The notes under the pieces are model-generated. The model was not told where the DNA came from. It worked only from the letters and a program-made list of their open reading frames with translations, and did not search any database. From assembly GCA_018400515.1 (NCBI GenBank), contig JAGYMR010000006.1, forward strand, positions 1 to 30,501: a stretch of 30,501 nt of DNA, given 5' to 3'. A program made the translations under genes and the position numbers. Source of the stretch: Tangfeifania sp. (lineage in GTDB: Bacteria > Bacteroidota > Bacteroidia > Bacteroidales > Prolixibacteraceae). This document shows positions 6,448-15,169 of the stretch, in pieces (position 1 is the first letter of the stretch; every line of letters starts with the position of its first letter).

Positions 6448-7624
6448 CGTTTACCTCTTCGTTCCAGGGGAGGCCGACAGCACCGATCTTTCTCATAAAG
6501 GGGTCGGGGTCGAACTGTTCGACATTGAAGACCCCTTTCCCCTGCCATTTTCCGGTAAGGACCATCAGGGCTCCAAGCATAGCCGGAACACCGGTGGTAT
6601 AGGAGACGGCCTGGGTGCCGGTTTCTTCGTAGGCCTTCCGGTGGTTGCAGTTGTTCCAGATGTAGTAGGTTTTTTCTTTTCCATCCTTCACTCCCTTTAT
6701 CCGGCAGCCGATCGAGGTTTCCCCTTCGTAATTCTCCCCAAGTTTTCCGGGATCGGGAAGAACATATTTCAGGAATTCGAGCGGGACCACATCCACCCCT
6801 TTGTATTTTACAGGATCTATCCGTGCCATGCCGATGTTTTGAATGACGCGCAGGTGGGTGAGGTACTCTTCTCCGAACGTCATCCAGAAGCGAGCCCGCT
6901 TCAGGGAGGGGAAATGCTTTACCAGCGATTCCAGTTCTTCGTGATAGATCAGGTAAGAATCCCGGGGTCCGATGCGGGGATAGTGGAGTACCTTTTTTAT
7001 TTGGTGGGGCTCGGTTTCCACCCATTGCCCACTCTCCCAGTATTTGCCCTTTTGGGTGATCTCCCGGATGTTAATTTCCGGGTTGAAATTGGTGGCAAAG
7101 GCCTTTCCGTGATCCCCTGCGTTGCAGTCCACAATGTCAAGGGTCCGCAGTTCATCAAAATGGTGTTTGGCCGCGTATGCAGTAAAGATGCTGGTCACCC
7201 CGGGGTCAAACCCGCACCCCAGGACAGCGGTTATTCCTTTTTCCCTGAACCGGTCGTGGTAGGCCCACTGCCAGCTGTATTCAAATTTTGCTTCATCTCT
7301 GGGCTCATAATTGGCGGTATCGAGGTAACTTACGCCGGTTTCAAGACAGGCATCCATGATGGGCAGGTCCTGGTAGGGGAGGGCTACATTGATCACGATG
7401 CCGGGTTGAAACCGTTGGATCAGGTCGACCACTTCCGGCACATGGTCGGCATTGACGCGGGCTGTTTCGATCCTGCCCCGGCCCACTTCCCGGGCAATGG
7501 TTTCACATTTTGAAAGGGTTCTGCTGGCCAGCATAATGCCGGAAAAAACCTCCGGATTTTCCGCACATTTGGCAGCCACTACCCGGCCAACACCCCCTGC
7601 ACCAATGATTAATACTTTACTCAT
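6428..7624 (-). CDS. Carboxy(nor)spermidine dehydrogenase (saccharopine dehydrogenase family)
   Basis: This 398-residue protein begins with a Rossmann NAD(P)H-binding motif (LIIGAGGVGRVVAAKC, residues 5-20) typical of the saccharopine dehydrogenase family. In this family carboxyspermidine dehydrogenase condenses aspartate semialdehyde with putrescine (or diaminopropane) and reduces the product. The segment GVSYLDTANYEP and the glycine-rich GCGFDPGVTS block fit that branch. It sits immediately upstream of and overlapping the decarboxylase, the usual pairing of the pathway, which makes this assignment stronger than lysine metabolism. The agmatinase-type gene diverges 110 bp away and could supply putrescine. 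The ATG at 7624 is directly before the Rossmann motif and is clearly the start. Confidence 0.88.
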   Translation of the reverse strand: MSKVLIIGAGGVGRVVAAKCAENPEVFSGIMLASRTLSKCETIAREVGRGRIETARVNADHVPEVVDLIQRFQPGIVINVALPYQDLPIMDACLETGVSYLDTANYEPRDEAKFEYSWQWAYHDRFREKGITAVLGCGFDPGVTSIFTAYAAKHHFDELRTLDIVDCNAGDHGKAFATNFNPEINIREITQKGKYWESGQWVETEPHQIKKVLHYPRIGPRDSYLIYHEELESLVKHFPSLKRARFWMTFGEEYLTHLRVIQNIGMARIDPVKYKGVDVVPLEFLKYVLPDPGKLGENYEGETSIGCRIKGVKDGKEKTYYIWNNCNHRKAYEETGTQAVSYTTGVPAMLGALMVLTGKWQGKGVFNVEQFDPDPFMRKIGAVGLPWNEEVNGELEMD

Positions 7625-7734
7625 GTTGTCTGTTTTTGAAATTTATCTTCCGAATACTTCCGTAATTGAATGATTGATGGTAATTTCGATCAATGTTTTC
7701 ATTGCCATATCAAAGACAAATTAAATAAATTTTA

Positions 7735-8784
7735 ATGAACAGTCCATTGCAAAACGAAGATTTTAACCCTGGCGGAGTGAGTGTCCGGAACGGGAATTTT
7801 ATCGGATTGCCGTTCAATGAAACAACGGCTCGCGTTATTTTAATCCCGGTCCCCTGGGATGTGACGGTTTCATCCGGGGAAGGAACGGCGTTTGGCCCCC
7901 GGGCCATTCGGGAGGCTTCCCTGCAACTCGACCTGTACGATCCGGATGTGAAAAATGCCTGGGAACTTGGAATTTATATGCTGCCTCCGGATGCGGCTGT
8001 TTTGGAACAAAGGGATCAACTGCGCCCCCGGGCGGCCGGTGTAATCGATTTCCTGGAAAGGGGGGGCATCCCCGGGCAGGATCCCGCAATGCAAAAAATG
8101 CTCCGGGAGATCAATGCCGGGTGCAGCCAGATGAATCAGTGGGTTTACCGGCATTCGAAAAAAGTACTGGACCAGGGAAAGATTGCAGGGATTGTGGGGG
8201 GCGACCACAGTGTGCCGCTGGGACTAATGAATGCCCTGGGCGAAAAATACAACGCTTTTGGCGTCCTGCAGCTGGATGCCCACTTTGATCTGCGGGAACG
8301 GTATGAGGGATTTGCCTATTCCCATGCTTCTGTTTTTTTCAATGCCCTCAAAATAGGTGCTTTGAAAAAGTTGGTGCAGGTGGGCATTCGTGACTACTGC
8401 CAGGAAGAGGTGAAAAGGGTCGAAAACGAAGGAAACCGGATCTCCGTTTTTTATGATCACCAGCTGAAAGCGAATCGTTTTTGCGGAACGAACTGGCGTA
8501 CGCAATGCCAGGTGATTATTGAGCAACTTCCCCGCGACGTTTATATCAGTTTTGATGTCGATGGCCTTGATCCCAAGCTTTGCCCCCGCACGGGTACACC
8601 CGTTCCGGGGGGAAGCGGATTTTATGAAATTATTTTTTTACTAAAAATGTTGGTGGAAAGCGGCCGCCGGATCATCGGATTTGATCTGTGCGAGACAGGG
8701 AACGATCCGTGGGATGCCAATGTCGGGGCACGCTTCCTTTACAAAATGAGCAACCTTGCAGGGCGTTCTAATGGGTTGATTTAG
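7735..8784 (+). CDS. Ureohydrolase family protein, probably agmatinase
   Basis: This 349-residue manganese enzyme of the arginase/agmatinase/formimidoylglutamase family carries all metal-ligand motifs: GGDHS (His158), DAHFD (Asp181, His183, Asp185) and DVDGLDP (Asp274, Asp276). SHAS at 196-199 is the family substrate-pocket segment. It would hydrolyse a guanidino compound to urea or a related product. Context points to agmatinase, which yields putrescine, because the divergent neighbours make spermidine-type polyamines from it. It is longer than many agmatinases (about 300 residues), with an insertion around 85-130. Arginase or formimidoylglutamase activity cannot be excluded. The ATG at 7735 is the first in frame, and the shared 110-bp spacer probably holds promoters for both directions. 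Confidence 0.82.
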   Translation: MNSPLQNEDFNPGGVSVRNGNFIGLPFNETTARVILIPVPWDVTVSSGEGTAFGPRAIREASLQLDLYDPDVKNAWELGIYMLPPDAAVLEQRDQLRPRAAGVIDFLERGGIPGQDPAMQKMLREINAGCSQMNQWVYRHSKKVLDQGKIAGIVGGDHSVPLGLMNALGEKYNAFGVLQLDAHFDLRERYEGFAYSHASVFFNALKIGALKKLVQVGIRDYCQEEVKRVENEGNRISVFYDHQLKANRFCGTNWRTQCQVIIEQLPRDVYISFDVDGLDPKLCPRTGTPVPGGSGFYEIIFLLKMLVESGRRIIGFDLCETGNDPWDANVGARFLYKMSNLAGRSNGLI

Positions 8785-8881
8785 AGTGTACTTGTAGCAA
8801 TATTCGCAGGATATATAAAGGGATGGTCCTGTTAAATGCTTTTTTCAGGGGAAGGATCGAGTGATGCGCCCGGCCGCTGCC

Positions 8882-10189
8882 TCATTGTTTATCCCGGAAC
8901 AAATGAAAGAATCCGTTGGCCCGGCGTTTTTGATCATCGCGTCCCCGGCCTTCCACGACGTAATAATATACTCCGGGGCTCGCATAACGTCTCCCCAGCC
9001 GGCCATCCCAGACGGTTTCGGAATAGGTCTCTTCAAATCCGCGGACATTATCACTCTCCCAGAAATGAATCCGGTTCCCCCACCGGTTGAAAATGGAGAT
9101 CTTAAGGTTTTTCATGGACCAGAATTTAACGACAAAGAGGTCATTGGTGCCATCCCCGTTGGGTGTAAAGACATTGGGCACCGCTACAAAGGAGGTGTCC
9201 ACATCAATATATCCCTCCAGGTAAACCGTGTCGCTGCAGGTCAGAAGTTCCTCCCCGCCGGTGTCCGTCTGTTTCGTCGAAATAAGCCGGACATCGTAAG
9301 TCCCCGAATTTTGGTAGGTGTACTCCGGGTTTTCATTGATGGGCTCGATCATGATGCTGTCGTAAGGCCCGGTGGTGTTTTCGGTTTCCCGTTTTATTAC
9401 GTCCAGGTCTTTATAAAGCGCCCATTTAAAATAGTCCCCGTTTTCGGATTTATTGTCAAAACGGACAGTTAACGGAGCCTCTCCCTGCTGCGGGTCAACG
9501 GAGAAGGCGGCTTTGGTAACCACCGATTCGTAGGTTACCCGGCCGGTGGCTGCACATCCGAAGCGATCATTCAACCGAAAAGCATATTCGGTGTCTTTTG
9601 CCGGGGGGGAGTAGATTTGCGGATTCTGAACCTCGGCAATCAGGGCCCCTTCTTCTTCCCATTCGAAGGACAATTCGCGCGAAAGGGTAATCCCCGTGTT
9701 ATTCTCAAGGTCGTAATAGGTCATTTCAGGGGCGCTGAAGTCGCCCGAAAGTTTAAATGAGGTGCAGCCGGAATCCGTTACCCGTGGATTGGCGGAGTAC
9801 CAGTTGTTGAAAACCCATGCCCTGTCCGTTACCGTTGCTTCCCCCTGGGTAATGGTAACCCGGTAACAACCGTCCTCCAGCGCGGAGATGGTTGATTGCG
9901 GGGTATCTGTTTCTTCCGCATAATATTCAAAGGACGCCGTGGCAGGATTGTATCTTTCCCACAGGAACTGCCCTGTTCCCGTGGAAGGAGCGGTTGCCTC
10001 CAATTCAGCCACTTGATCCGATTCGCCAGGGGCACAAAAGATAAAAATTGGATCGGTATCCGGAAATGCCGGATACTGGGTATTCTCAGTCGACTCAGCT
10101 CCGGGCCCTGAAAGCTGGGCTCTGAGCGTAGCGGCATTCAGGAATAAAAAGAAAAGAATCAAAAGGGAGATTAAACCATTTTTTTTCAT
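8882..10189 (-). CDS. T9SS type B cargo protein with PKD domain and CHU_C sorting domain
   Basis: This 435-residue secreted protein has a signal peptide (1-25, ending LRA-Q). A region of unknown fold with a few Cys follows (26-225), then a PKD-like domain (228-302, FSVDPQQGEAPLTVRFDN to YQNSGTYDVRL). The C-terminus is a gliding-motility-associated CHU_C/type B domain (338-432) with PNVFTPNGDGTNDLF, IFNRWGN and VWDGR. Such domains direct export through the type IX secretion system and surface display. The passenger function is unknown; PKD domains are usually structural or carbohydrate-facing. It converges with the agmatinase gene and diverges from the helicase gene. A copy of the dispersed 60-bp element lies 34 bp upstream of its ATG. 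Confidence 0.9.
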   Translation of the reverse strand: MKKNGLISLLILFFLFLNAATLRAQLSGPGAESTENTQYPAFPDTDPIFIFCAPGESDQVAELEATAPSTGTGQFLWERYNPATASFEYYAEETDTPQSTISALEDGCYRVTITQGEATVTDRAWVFNNWYSANPRVTDSGCTSFKLSGDFSAPEMTYYDLENNTGITLSRELSFEWEEEGALIAEVQNPQIYSPPAKDTEYAFRLNDRFGCAATGRVTYESVVTKAAFSVDPQQGEAPLTVRFDNKSENGDYFKWALYKDLDVIKRETENTTGPYDSIMIEPINENPEYTYQNSGTYDVRLISTKQTDTGGEELLTCSDTVYLEGYIDVDTSFVAVPNVFTPNGDGTNDLFVVKFWSMKNLKISIFNRWGNRIHFWESDNVRGFEETYSETVWDGRLGRRYASPGVYYYVVEGRGRDDQKRRANGFFHLFRDKQ

Positions 10190-10222
10190 GTGTTTTTAAT
10201 TTTTTATTTTTAATGGTAACAC

Positions 10223-10280
10223 ATGGAACTCGCCAAATAAACATTCCCCTGTGTGCAAAATTTTGCTATGCTCGTTTCAT
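10223..10280 (+). repeat. Copy A of the ~60-bp dispersed element
   Basis: Left arm ATGGAACTCGC (10223-10233) and right arm ATGCTCGTTTCAT (10268-10280) lie 34 bp apart, and the arms are imperfectly complementary to one another. The copy is in the spacer between the divergent T9SS cargo and helicase genes, with the left arm nearest the cargo gene start. Confidence 0.85.
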
Positions 10281-10435
10281 AAAAACGGCGATACTTTGAG
10301 CTACAATATTAACGTATAATTTTTATTAAATTGTTTTTTTATCCCAAAAATCAAAAATTCGTTGTCAATATCCGGGGAAGGAAAAATTTATTGAAAATTG
10401 GCCGGCAGAAAGGCCGAAAGGAAAAAAACATCTTC

Positions 10436-10443
10436 TATTTTTG
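10436..10443 (+). promoter_or_regulatory. -7 box upstream of the helicase gene
   Basis: TATTTTTG exactly fits TAnnTTTG. No TTG lies at the expected distance upstream, so this is a half-supported promoter. It places the start point near 10449 and makes the in-frame TTG at 10441 an impossible start, which favours the ATG at 10459. Confidence 0.5.
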
Positions 10444-10458
10444 TGTGCGTCATCTGAA

Positions 10459-12792
10459 ATGAAAATGGGACCATTGGATTATCTGAAAGAATTAAACAGA
10501 TCACAATATGAAGCGGTTGTTCATACCGACGGTCCGGCCCTCATTATTGCGGGGGCCGGTTCAGGGAAGACCCGTGTGCTGACCTACCGCATTGCTCATT
10601 TATTGCAGCGGGGAGTGCATCCCGCTTCAATTCTGGCTCTGACCTTTACCAACAAAGCAGCCCGCGAAATGAAAGCGCGGATTGCCGGGATTGTGGGGGA
10701 AGACACCGTCCGGCTCCTCTGGATGGGGACTTTTCATTCCATTTTTTCACGCATTCTGCGCATCGAGCATAAGGCGGCCGGCTATCCCTCCAACTATACC
10801 ATTTTCGATGCCTCCGACAGCAGAAATCTGATAAAGACCGTCATAAAAGGGCTGGGGCTCGACGACAAAGTGTATCGACCCGGAGTGGTTGCCTCCCGGA
10901 TCTCCATGGCAAAGAATAATTTGATATCCCCGGCCGTTTACACTCATAATGCCGAATTAAGGCTGGCCGACAAGAACAGGAGGATGCCGGCCATTGCCGA
11001 AATTTATAAGGAGTATGCTAAAAGGTGCTTCCTGTCGGGAGCGATGGATTTTGATGACCTGTTACTGAAAACCAACCTGCTTTTCCGCGATCATCCGGAG
11101 ATTCTTGAGAAATACCAGCAACGGTTTGGTTATGCCCTGGTGGATGAGTACCAGGATACCAATTATGCCCAGTACCTGATTGTTAAAAATCTGGCTGCCC
11201 GTCACCAGAACCTTTGCGTGGTAGGGGATGATGCCCAGAGCATTTACTCCTTCCGGGGAGCCCGGATCGAGAATATCCTCAGTTTTCAGAAGGATTATCC
11301 CAACCATAAAATTTTTAAGCTCGAACAAAATTACCGCTCCACTCAAACCATTGTGAAGGCGGCTAACAGCATTATTTCCAAAAATAAGCGGCAAATCCCC
11401 AAAAAAGTATTTTCCTCCCGGGAGAGCGGGGCCAATATCAGGGTCCTTTCGGCATTAACCGATAATGAGGAGGGATTTTTGGTTGCCCGGGAAATTGAGC
11501 AGTTCCGGTTGCGCGATCATTATAAAAACATGGATTTCGCGATTTTGTACCGAACCAATGCCCAGTCGAGGATTTTCGAGGAAGCGTTGCGGAAAAGAAA
11601 CATTCCGTACAAGATCTACGGGGGGCTCAGTTTTTATCAACGAAAAGAGATCAAGGATTTACTGGCTTACTTCCGGATTATTGTGAATCCATGGGATAAT
11701 GAAGCGATGAAGCGCATCATAAATTATCCGGCCCGGGGCATTGGGCAAACCACGGTGGCAAAGCTTGAAACCGCCGCTGTTACCGAAGAGATCTCCATTT
11801 GGAAGGTCATTGCCGGGTTGCCTGAAAAAAATTCCATGAACCTGAACAAAGGGATTGTTGTCCGGATCATGAAATTTGCCGCACAGCTTAATGTTTTTTC
11901 AAAGGTGGTGGCTGAGCAGGATGCCTACATGGCCGCACATGCCATCGCCGAGCATACGGGGATTCTGAAAGCGATGCACCAGGATCGTACACCGGAGGGT
12001 ATTAGCCGCCATGAAAACATTCAGGAACTGCTGAACGGGATCCAGGAGTTCAGCAGCAATGCCCGGGAAGAGGGGCGTCCCGGGATGCTGGGAAATTACC
12101 TGGAAGAGGTGGCCCTGCTAACGGATCAGGATACAGAGAAAGGAGAAGACCGGGACAAGGTTACCCTGATGACCGTTCATTCAGCCAAAGGGCTGGAGTT
12201 TAAAAATGTTTTTGTCGTAGGACTGGAAGATAACCTGTTCCCGCCGGCAAAGGCCAGGGAACGAAAAACAACCGAAGCCCTGGAGGAGGAGCGCCGGCTT
12301 TTTTATGTGGCCCTGACCCGGGCCCGCGAAAATGCCTGGTTTTCACATGCCCGGCAACGGCATAAATGGGGAAAACTGGAATATTGTTCCCCCAGTCCAT
12401 TTTTGCTTGAGATGGATGAATCCTTTTTGGAAGGAACCAACGGGGCGAAACAAACCGGAGGAGGTTTTACAGGGCCGCTCCGGCCTTCCCGGGCTGAAAA
12501 TTTTCAACAGTCCCGTAAACGGCCCTTATCCCCCCGAAACACGGTTCCCCGGAACTTTGCCCAAAGAAAACCCGGGGGGGCGGAAAAGGCCGGGTCCACC
12601 ATGGATCCTTTCACCGGAGATCCTCCGGAAAAAATCGTGCAGGGGATGGTCGTTCTTCATCAAAGGTTTGGCGAAGGAAAAGTACTGAAGGTGGAAGGTC
12701 CCCCCCCGGATAAAAAAGCCACGGTATTTTTCCGGAATGCCGGACAGAAACAACTGCTTCTGAAATTTGCCAAACTGAAAATCAAGCAGTAA
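10459..12792 (+). CDS. UvrD/PcrA-type ATP-dependent DNA helicase (superfamily 1A)
   Basis: This 777-residue 3'-5' helicase would unwind DNA in nucleotide-excision and mismatch repair or strip recombinase from DNA. With start at 10459 the motifs are: Q-motif (NRSQYEAV, 13-20), Walker A AGAGSGKT (31-38), Walker B DEYQDTN (229-235), motif III GDDAQSIYSFRGA (256-268), motif IV QNYRST (290-295), then TVHSAKGLEF and FYVALTRA near 575-630. A Tudor-like C-terminal segment, as in PcrA, ends the protein (VVLHQRFGEGKVL onward). The frame could open at a TTG (10441), but that codon lies within the predicted -7 box, so the ATG at 10459 is chosen. The next gene follows after 249 bp that may carry a separate promoter. 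Confidence 0.92.
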   Translation: MKMGPLDYLKELNRSQYEAVVHTDGPALIIAGAGSGKTRVLTYRIAHLLQRGVHPASILALTFTNKAAREMKARIAGIVGEDTVRLLWMGTFHSIFSRILRIEHKAAGYPSNYTIFDASDSRNLIKTVIKGLGLDDKVYRPGVVASRISMAKNNLISPAVYTHNAELRLADKNRRMPAIAEIYKEYAKRCFLSGAMDFDDLLLKTNLLFRDHPEILEKYQQRFGYALVDEYQDTNYAQYLIVKNLAARHQNLCVVGDDAQSIYSFRGARIENILSFQKDYPNHKIFKLEQNYRSTQTIVKAANSIISKNKRQIPKKVFSSRESGANIRVLSALTDNEEGFLVAREIEQFRLRDHYKNMDFAILYRTNAQSRIFEEALRKRNIPYKIYGGLSFYQRKEIKDLLAYFRIIVNPWDNEAMKRIINYPARGIGQTTVAKLETAAVTEEISIWKVIAGLPEKNSMNLNKGIVVRIMKFAAQLNVFSKVVAEQDAYMAAHAIAEHTGILKAMHQDRTPEGISRHENIQELLNGIQEFSSNAREEGRPGMLGNYLEEVALLTDQDTEKGEDRDKVTLMTVHSAKGLEFKNVFVVGLEDNLFPPAKARERKTTEALEEERRLFYVALTRARENAWFSHARQRHKWGKLEYCSPSPFLLEMDESFLEGTNGAKQTGGGFTGPLRPSRAENFQQSRKRPLSPRNTVPRNFAQRKPGGAEKAGSTMDPFTGDPPEKIVQGMVVLHQRFGEGKVLKVEGPPPDKKATVFFRNAGQKQLLLKFAKLKIKQ

Positions 12793-13041
12793 ATGAACCA
12801 AACCTTAATGGTTGCATTGCGTATTGTTAAGAAATGATTAGATTTGCAGTGGTTTAGTTAATCCCCCGGACGATGGCTCTATCGAATCGGAACCGGTTAA
12901 TTTTTTAATGCCAGCGGTTATTTATGACCAGGCGATCCGGCCCGATAAGCGGGCAGTTCCGGTTCCACCCCGCAGAATTCGGCGGGAGGGTCGCTGAACG
13001 ATTTTTTGTACAAAGGAATAGAATCTTAATTAATTTATCCA

Positions 13042-13614
13042 ATGGATTACAACACGAAGAGAGAAAAACTTCCAATGCCCGAATATGGAAGGAATATACA
13101 GAACATGGTCAATTTCCTGCTTACCATCGAAGATAGGGAAAATCGAAACCGGGAAGCGAAGACCGTTGTGGATGTTATGGGAAATCTTTACCCCTATTTG
13201 CGCGATGTTGCCGAATTCAGGCACAAATTGTGGGATCATCTGGCCATCATGAGTCACTTTAAACTGGATATTGACTATCCATATGATCCCCCCTCGCCGG
13301 AAATTTTAACCGAAAGGCCAGAACAGGTGCCCTATCCGCAACACAACATTACTTTCAGGCATTACGGACTGGTTATTGAAAAGCTGATCCAGGCAGCGGT
13401 CGATATGGAAGGGGAGGAGAAGCGTATCCTAATTGAACAGACGGCCAACCAAATGAAGAAACTCTTTATGGCATGGAACAAGGATGCAGTGGAGGATGAG
13501 AAAATTTTTCAGGATATGGAAAATATTTCCGGGAATAAGTTGCAGGTGCCCCGGGACATTAAACTGATGGAACCCAAAGTAATATTAGGGAAAAAGAAGA
13601 AGAAGAAAAAATAA
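13042..13614 (+). CDS. DUF4290 family protein
   Basis: A 190-residue cytoplasmic protein matching the Bacteroidota-restricted DUF4290 family, whose function is unknown. Seen in it are the block EYGRNIQNMVNFLLTIEDRE near the N-terminus, HKLWDHLAIMS in the middle and a helical second half. The C-terminus is a run of lysines encoded by an AAG/AAA tract (13592-13611), which could help bind nucleic acid or may simply be a slippery tract. No signal peptide or membrane segment is present. It lies 14 bp before murA and is probably co-transcribed with it. This adjacency suggests a housekeeping role but gives no specific function. Confidence 0.85.
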   Translation: MDYNTKREKLPMPEYGRNIQNMVNFLLTIEDRENRNREAKTVVDVMGNLYPYLRDVAEFRHKLWDHLAIMSHFKLDIDYPYDPPSPEILTERPEQVPYPQHNITFRHYGLVIEKLIQAAVDMEGEEKRILIEQTANQMKKLFMAWNKDAVEDEKIFQDMENISGNKLQVPRDIKLMEPKVILGKKKKKKK

Positions 13615-13628
13615 TCAGAACTCCATTC

Positions 13629-14933
13629 ATGGCATCTTTCCTTGTTGAAGGCGGAACCCGTTTGCATGGGTCGATCGAACCGCAGGGGGCAAAAAATGAA
13701 GCCCTTGAGGTGTTGTGTGCAGTGCTCCTGACAGCAGAGGATGTGACGGTCGGAAACGTTCCCGAGATCAGGGATGTACTGCGGCTCCTGGAAATTCTCC
13801 GGGGACTGGGGGTAAAAGTGACCCGGCTCCAAAAGGGGGAATACCGGTTAAATGCGGCATCGATCGACATCGATTACCTGAAGACACCGGCTTATGCCGA
13901 ACAGGCGGCAAGCCTGCGGGGGTCTATCATGATCATTGGTCCTTTGCTGGGCCGTTTTGGAAAAGGCTTCATCCCACAGCCCGGGGGGGATAAGATTGGC
14001 CGGCGACGGGTGGACACCCATTTCATTGGTTTGCAGAAACTGGGAGCCTCCTTTGATTTTGATATTCAAAACCAGTGGTATGCTGTTTCCGCCGGTCGCC
14101 TGAAAGGGGCCTACATGCTGCTTGAAGAAGCTTCTGTTACCGCTACCGCCAATATTCTCATGGCTGCCGTTCTGGCCGAAGGCAAGACCACGATTTTTAA
14201 TGCTGCCTGTGAACCTTATGTGCAACAATTGTGTAAAATGCTTAATCGCATGGGTGCAAAAATTTCCGGAGTGGGCTCCAATTTACTGACGATTGAGGGA
14301 GTGACCTCCCTGAAAGGATGTACCCACCGGATGTTGCCCGATATGATTGAGATCGGAAGTTTTATTGGACTGGCAGCCCTGACCGCCTCTGAAATCACCA
14401 TTAAAAATGTAGCGCTTGATTTTTTGGGCATCATTCCTGCTTCCTTTCGCCGCCTCGGGATCCGGGTTGAGCAACAAAACGACGACCTCGTGGTCAAAGA
14501 TACCGGGCATTACCAAATTGAAACCTATATCGACGGATCGATAATGACCATTTCGGATGCCCCCTGGCCGGGATTGTCGCCCGATTTGCTGAGCATCTTT
14601 CTCGTCGTGGCAACCCAGGCAAAAGGGAGTGTGCTGATTCACCAGAAAATGTTTGAAAGCCGCCTTTTCTTTGTCGATAAACTCATTGATATGGGAGCCC
14701 AGATCATCCTTTGTGATCCGCACCGGGCCAATGTTATTGGATTGGACCGGGAACACTGCCTGCGGGCGACCAAAATGACCTCCCCCGATATCCGGGCGGG
14801 GATTGCCCTTCTCATTGCAGCCATGTCTGCCAAAGGTGAAAGCATCATTGATAATGTCGAACAGATAGACCGGGGGTATGACAGTATTGATACACGACTG
14901 AACCGGCTGGGCGCAAAAATTACCCGGCTTTGA
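13629..14933 (+). CDS. murA: UDP-N-acetylglucosamine 1-carboxyvinyltransferase (Cys-to-Asp type)
   Basis: MurA transfers enolpyruvate from PEP to UDP-GlcNAc, the first committed step of peptidoglycan synthesis in the cytoplasm. The 434-residue protein has the two-domain EPT fold signature: GAKNEAL with Lys22-Asn23, RGSIMIIGPLLGRFG (97-111), the loop PGGDKIGRRRVDTHF (118-132) and a C-terminal RGYDSIDTRLNRLGA. In E. coli the loop holds Cys115, the fosfomycin target. Here the equivalent residue is Asp121, a natural substitution known elsewhere to keep activity while giving fosfomycin resistance. The ATG at 13629 starts directly at the conserved N-terminus. It lies in a plus-strand run after DUF4290 and is followed by a 236-bp spacer. 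Confidence 0.95.
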   Translation: MASFLVEGGTRLHGSIEPQGAKNEALEVLCAVLLTAEDVTVGNVPEIRDVLRLLEILRGLGVKVTRLQKGEYRLNAASIDIDYLKTPAYAEQAASLRGSIMIIGPLLGRFGKGFIPQPGGDKIGRRRVDTHFIGLQKLGASFDFDIQNQWYAVSAGRLKGAYMLLEEASVTATANILMAAVLAEGKTTIFNAACEPYVQQLCKMLNRMGAKISGVGSNLLTIEGVTSLKGCTHRMLPDMIEIGSFIGLAALTASEITIKNVALDFLGIIPASFRRLGIRVEQQNDDLVVKDTGHYQIETYIDGSIMTISDAPWPGLSPDLLSIFLVVATQAKGSVLIHQKMFESRLFFVDKLIDMGAQIILCDPHRANVIGLDREHCLRATKMTSPDIRAGIALLIAAMSAKGESIIDNVEQIDRGYDSIDTRLNRLGAKITRL

Positions 14934-15021
14934 ATTATCTTTCTCTTAAAAACACCTTTTTTGATATACCTTCCGGCACAAATTGGCACGTTTAATTCAT
15001 ACGGGGTGTCAAATTGTCTTT

Positions 15022-15029
15022 TATATTTG
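15022..15029 (+). promoter_or_regulatory. -7 box (distal) upstream of grpE-dnaJ
   Basis: TATATTTG matches TAnnTTTG exactly, but no -33 TTG is at the right distance. It is followed immediately by a 13-bp palindrome GCAAATAATTTGC (15034-15046). It could be a first, regulated start point about 130 nt before grpE. Confidence 0.4.
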
Positions 15030-15067
15030 CATGGCAAATAATTTGCTGAACGATTGAGAAGCGTGCA

Positions 15068-15082
15068 TGTAAAACATTTACA
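15068..15082. promoter_or_regulatory. 15-bp palindrome in the grpE-dnaJ leader region
   Basis: TGTAAAACATTTACA has perfect 6-bp arms around ACA. It lies 40 bp before the proximal -7 box, in the position of a dimeric regulator site. It is not the CIRCE element and not a match to any operator I know. Confidence 0.4.
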
Positions 15083-15121
15083 CCCAAGAGGATAATTAAA
15101 ATACAGGCAAGTTATATACTA

Positions 15122-15129
15122 TACCTTTG
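15122..15129 (+). promoter_or_regulatory. -7 box (proximal) upstream of grpE-dnaJ
   Basis: TACCTTTG fits TAnnTTTG exactly and would place a start near 15136, about 35 nt before the grpE ATG. No clear -33 TTG is visible, so an alternative or activated promoter is possible. Confidence 0.45.
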
Positions 15130-15169
15130 AAAATGAGCAATTTTAGTAGGAAATAAAAATGTTTTTAAG

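Noticed and set aside
6641..7513. A 290-residue plus-strand frame opposite the dehydrogenase
   Set aside because: Mirror of a clear Rossmann-fold gene; no recognisable domain.
13592..13614. Programmed slippage at the lysine tract ending the DUF4290 gene
   Set aside because: The A/AAG tract is immediately followed by the stop, and no alternative frame leads to a useful extension or fusion with murA.
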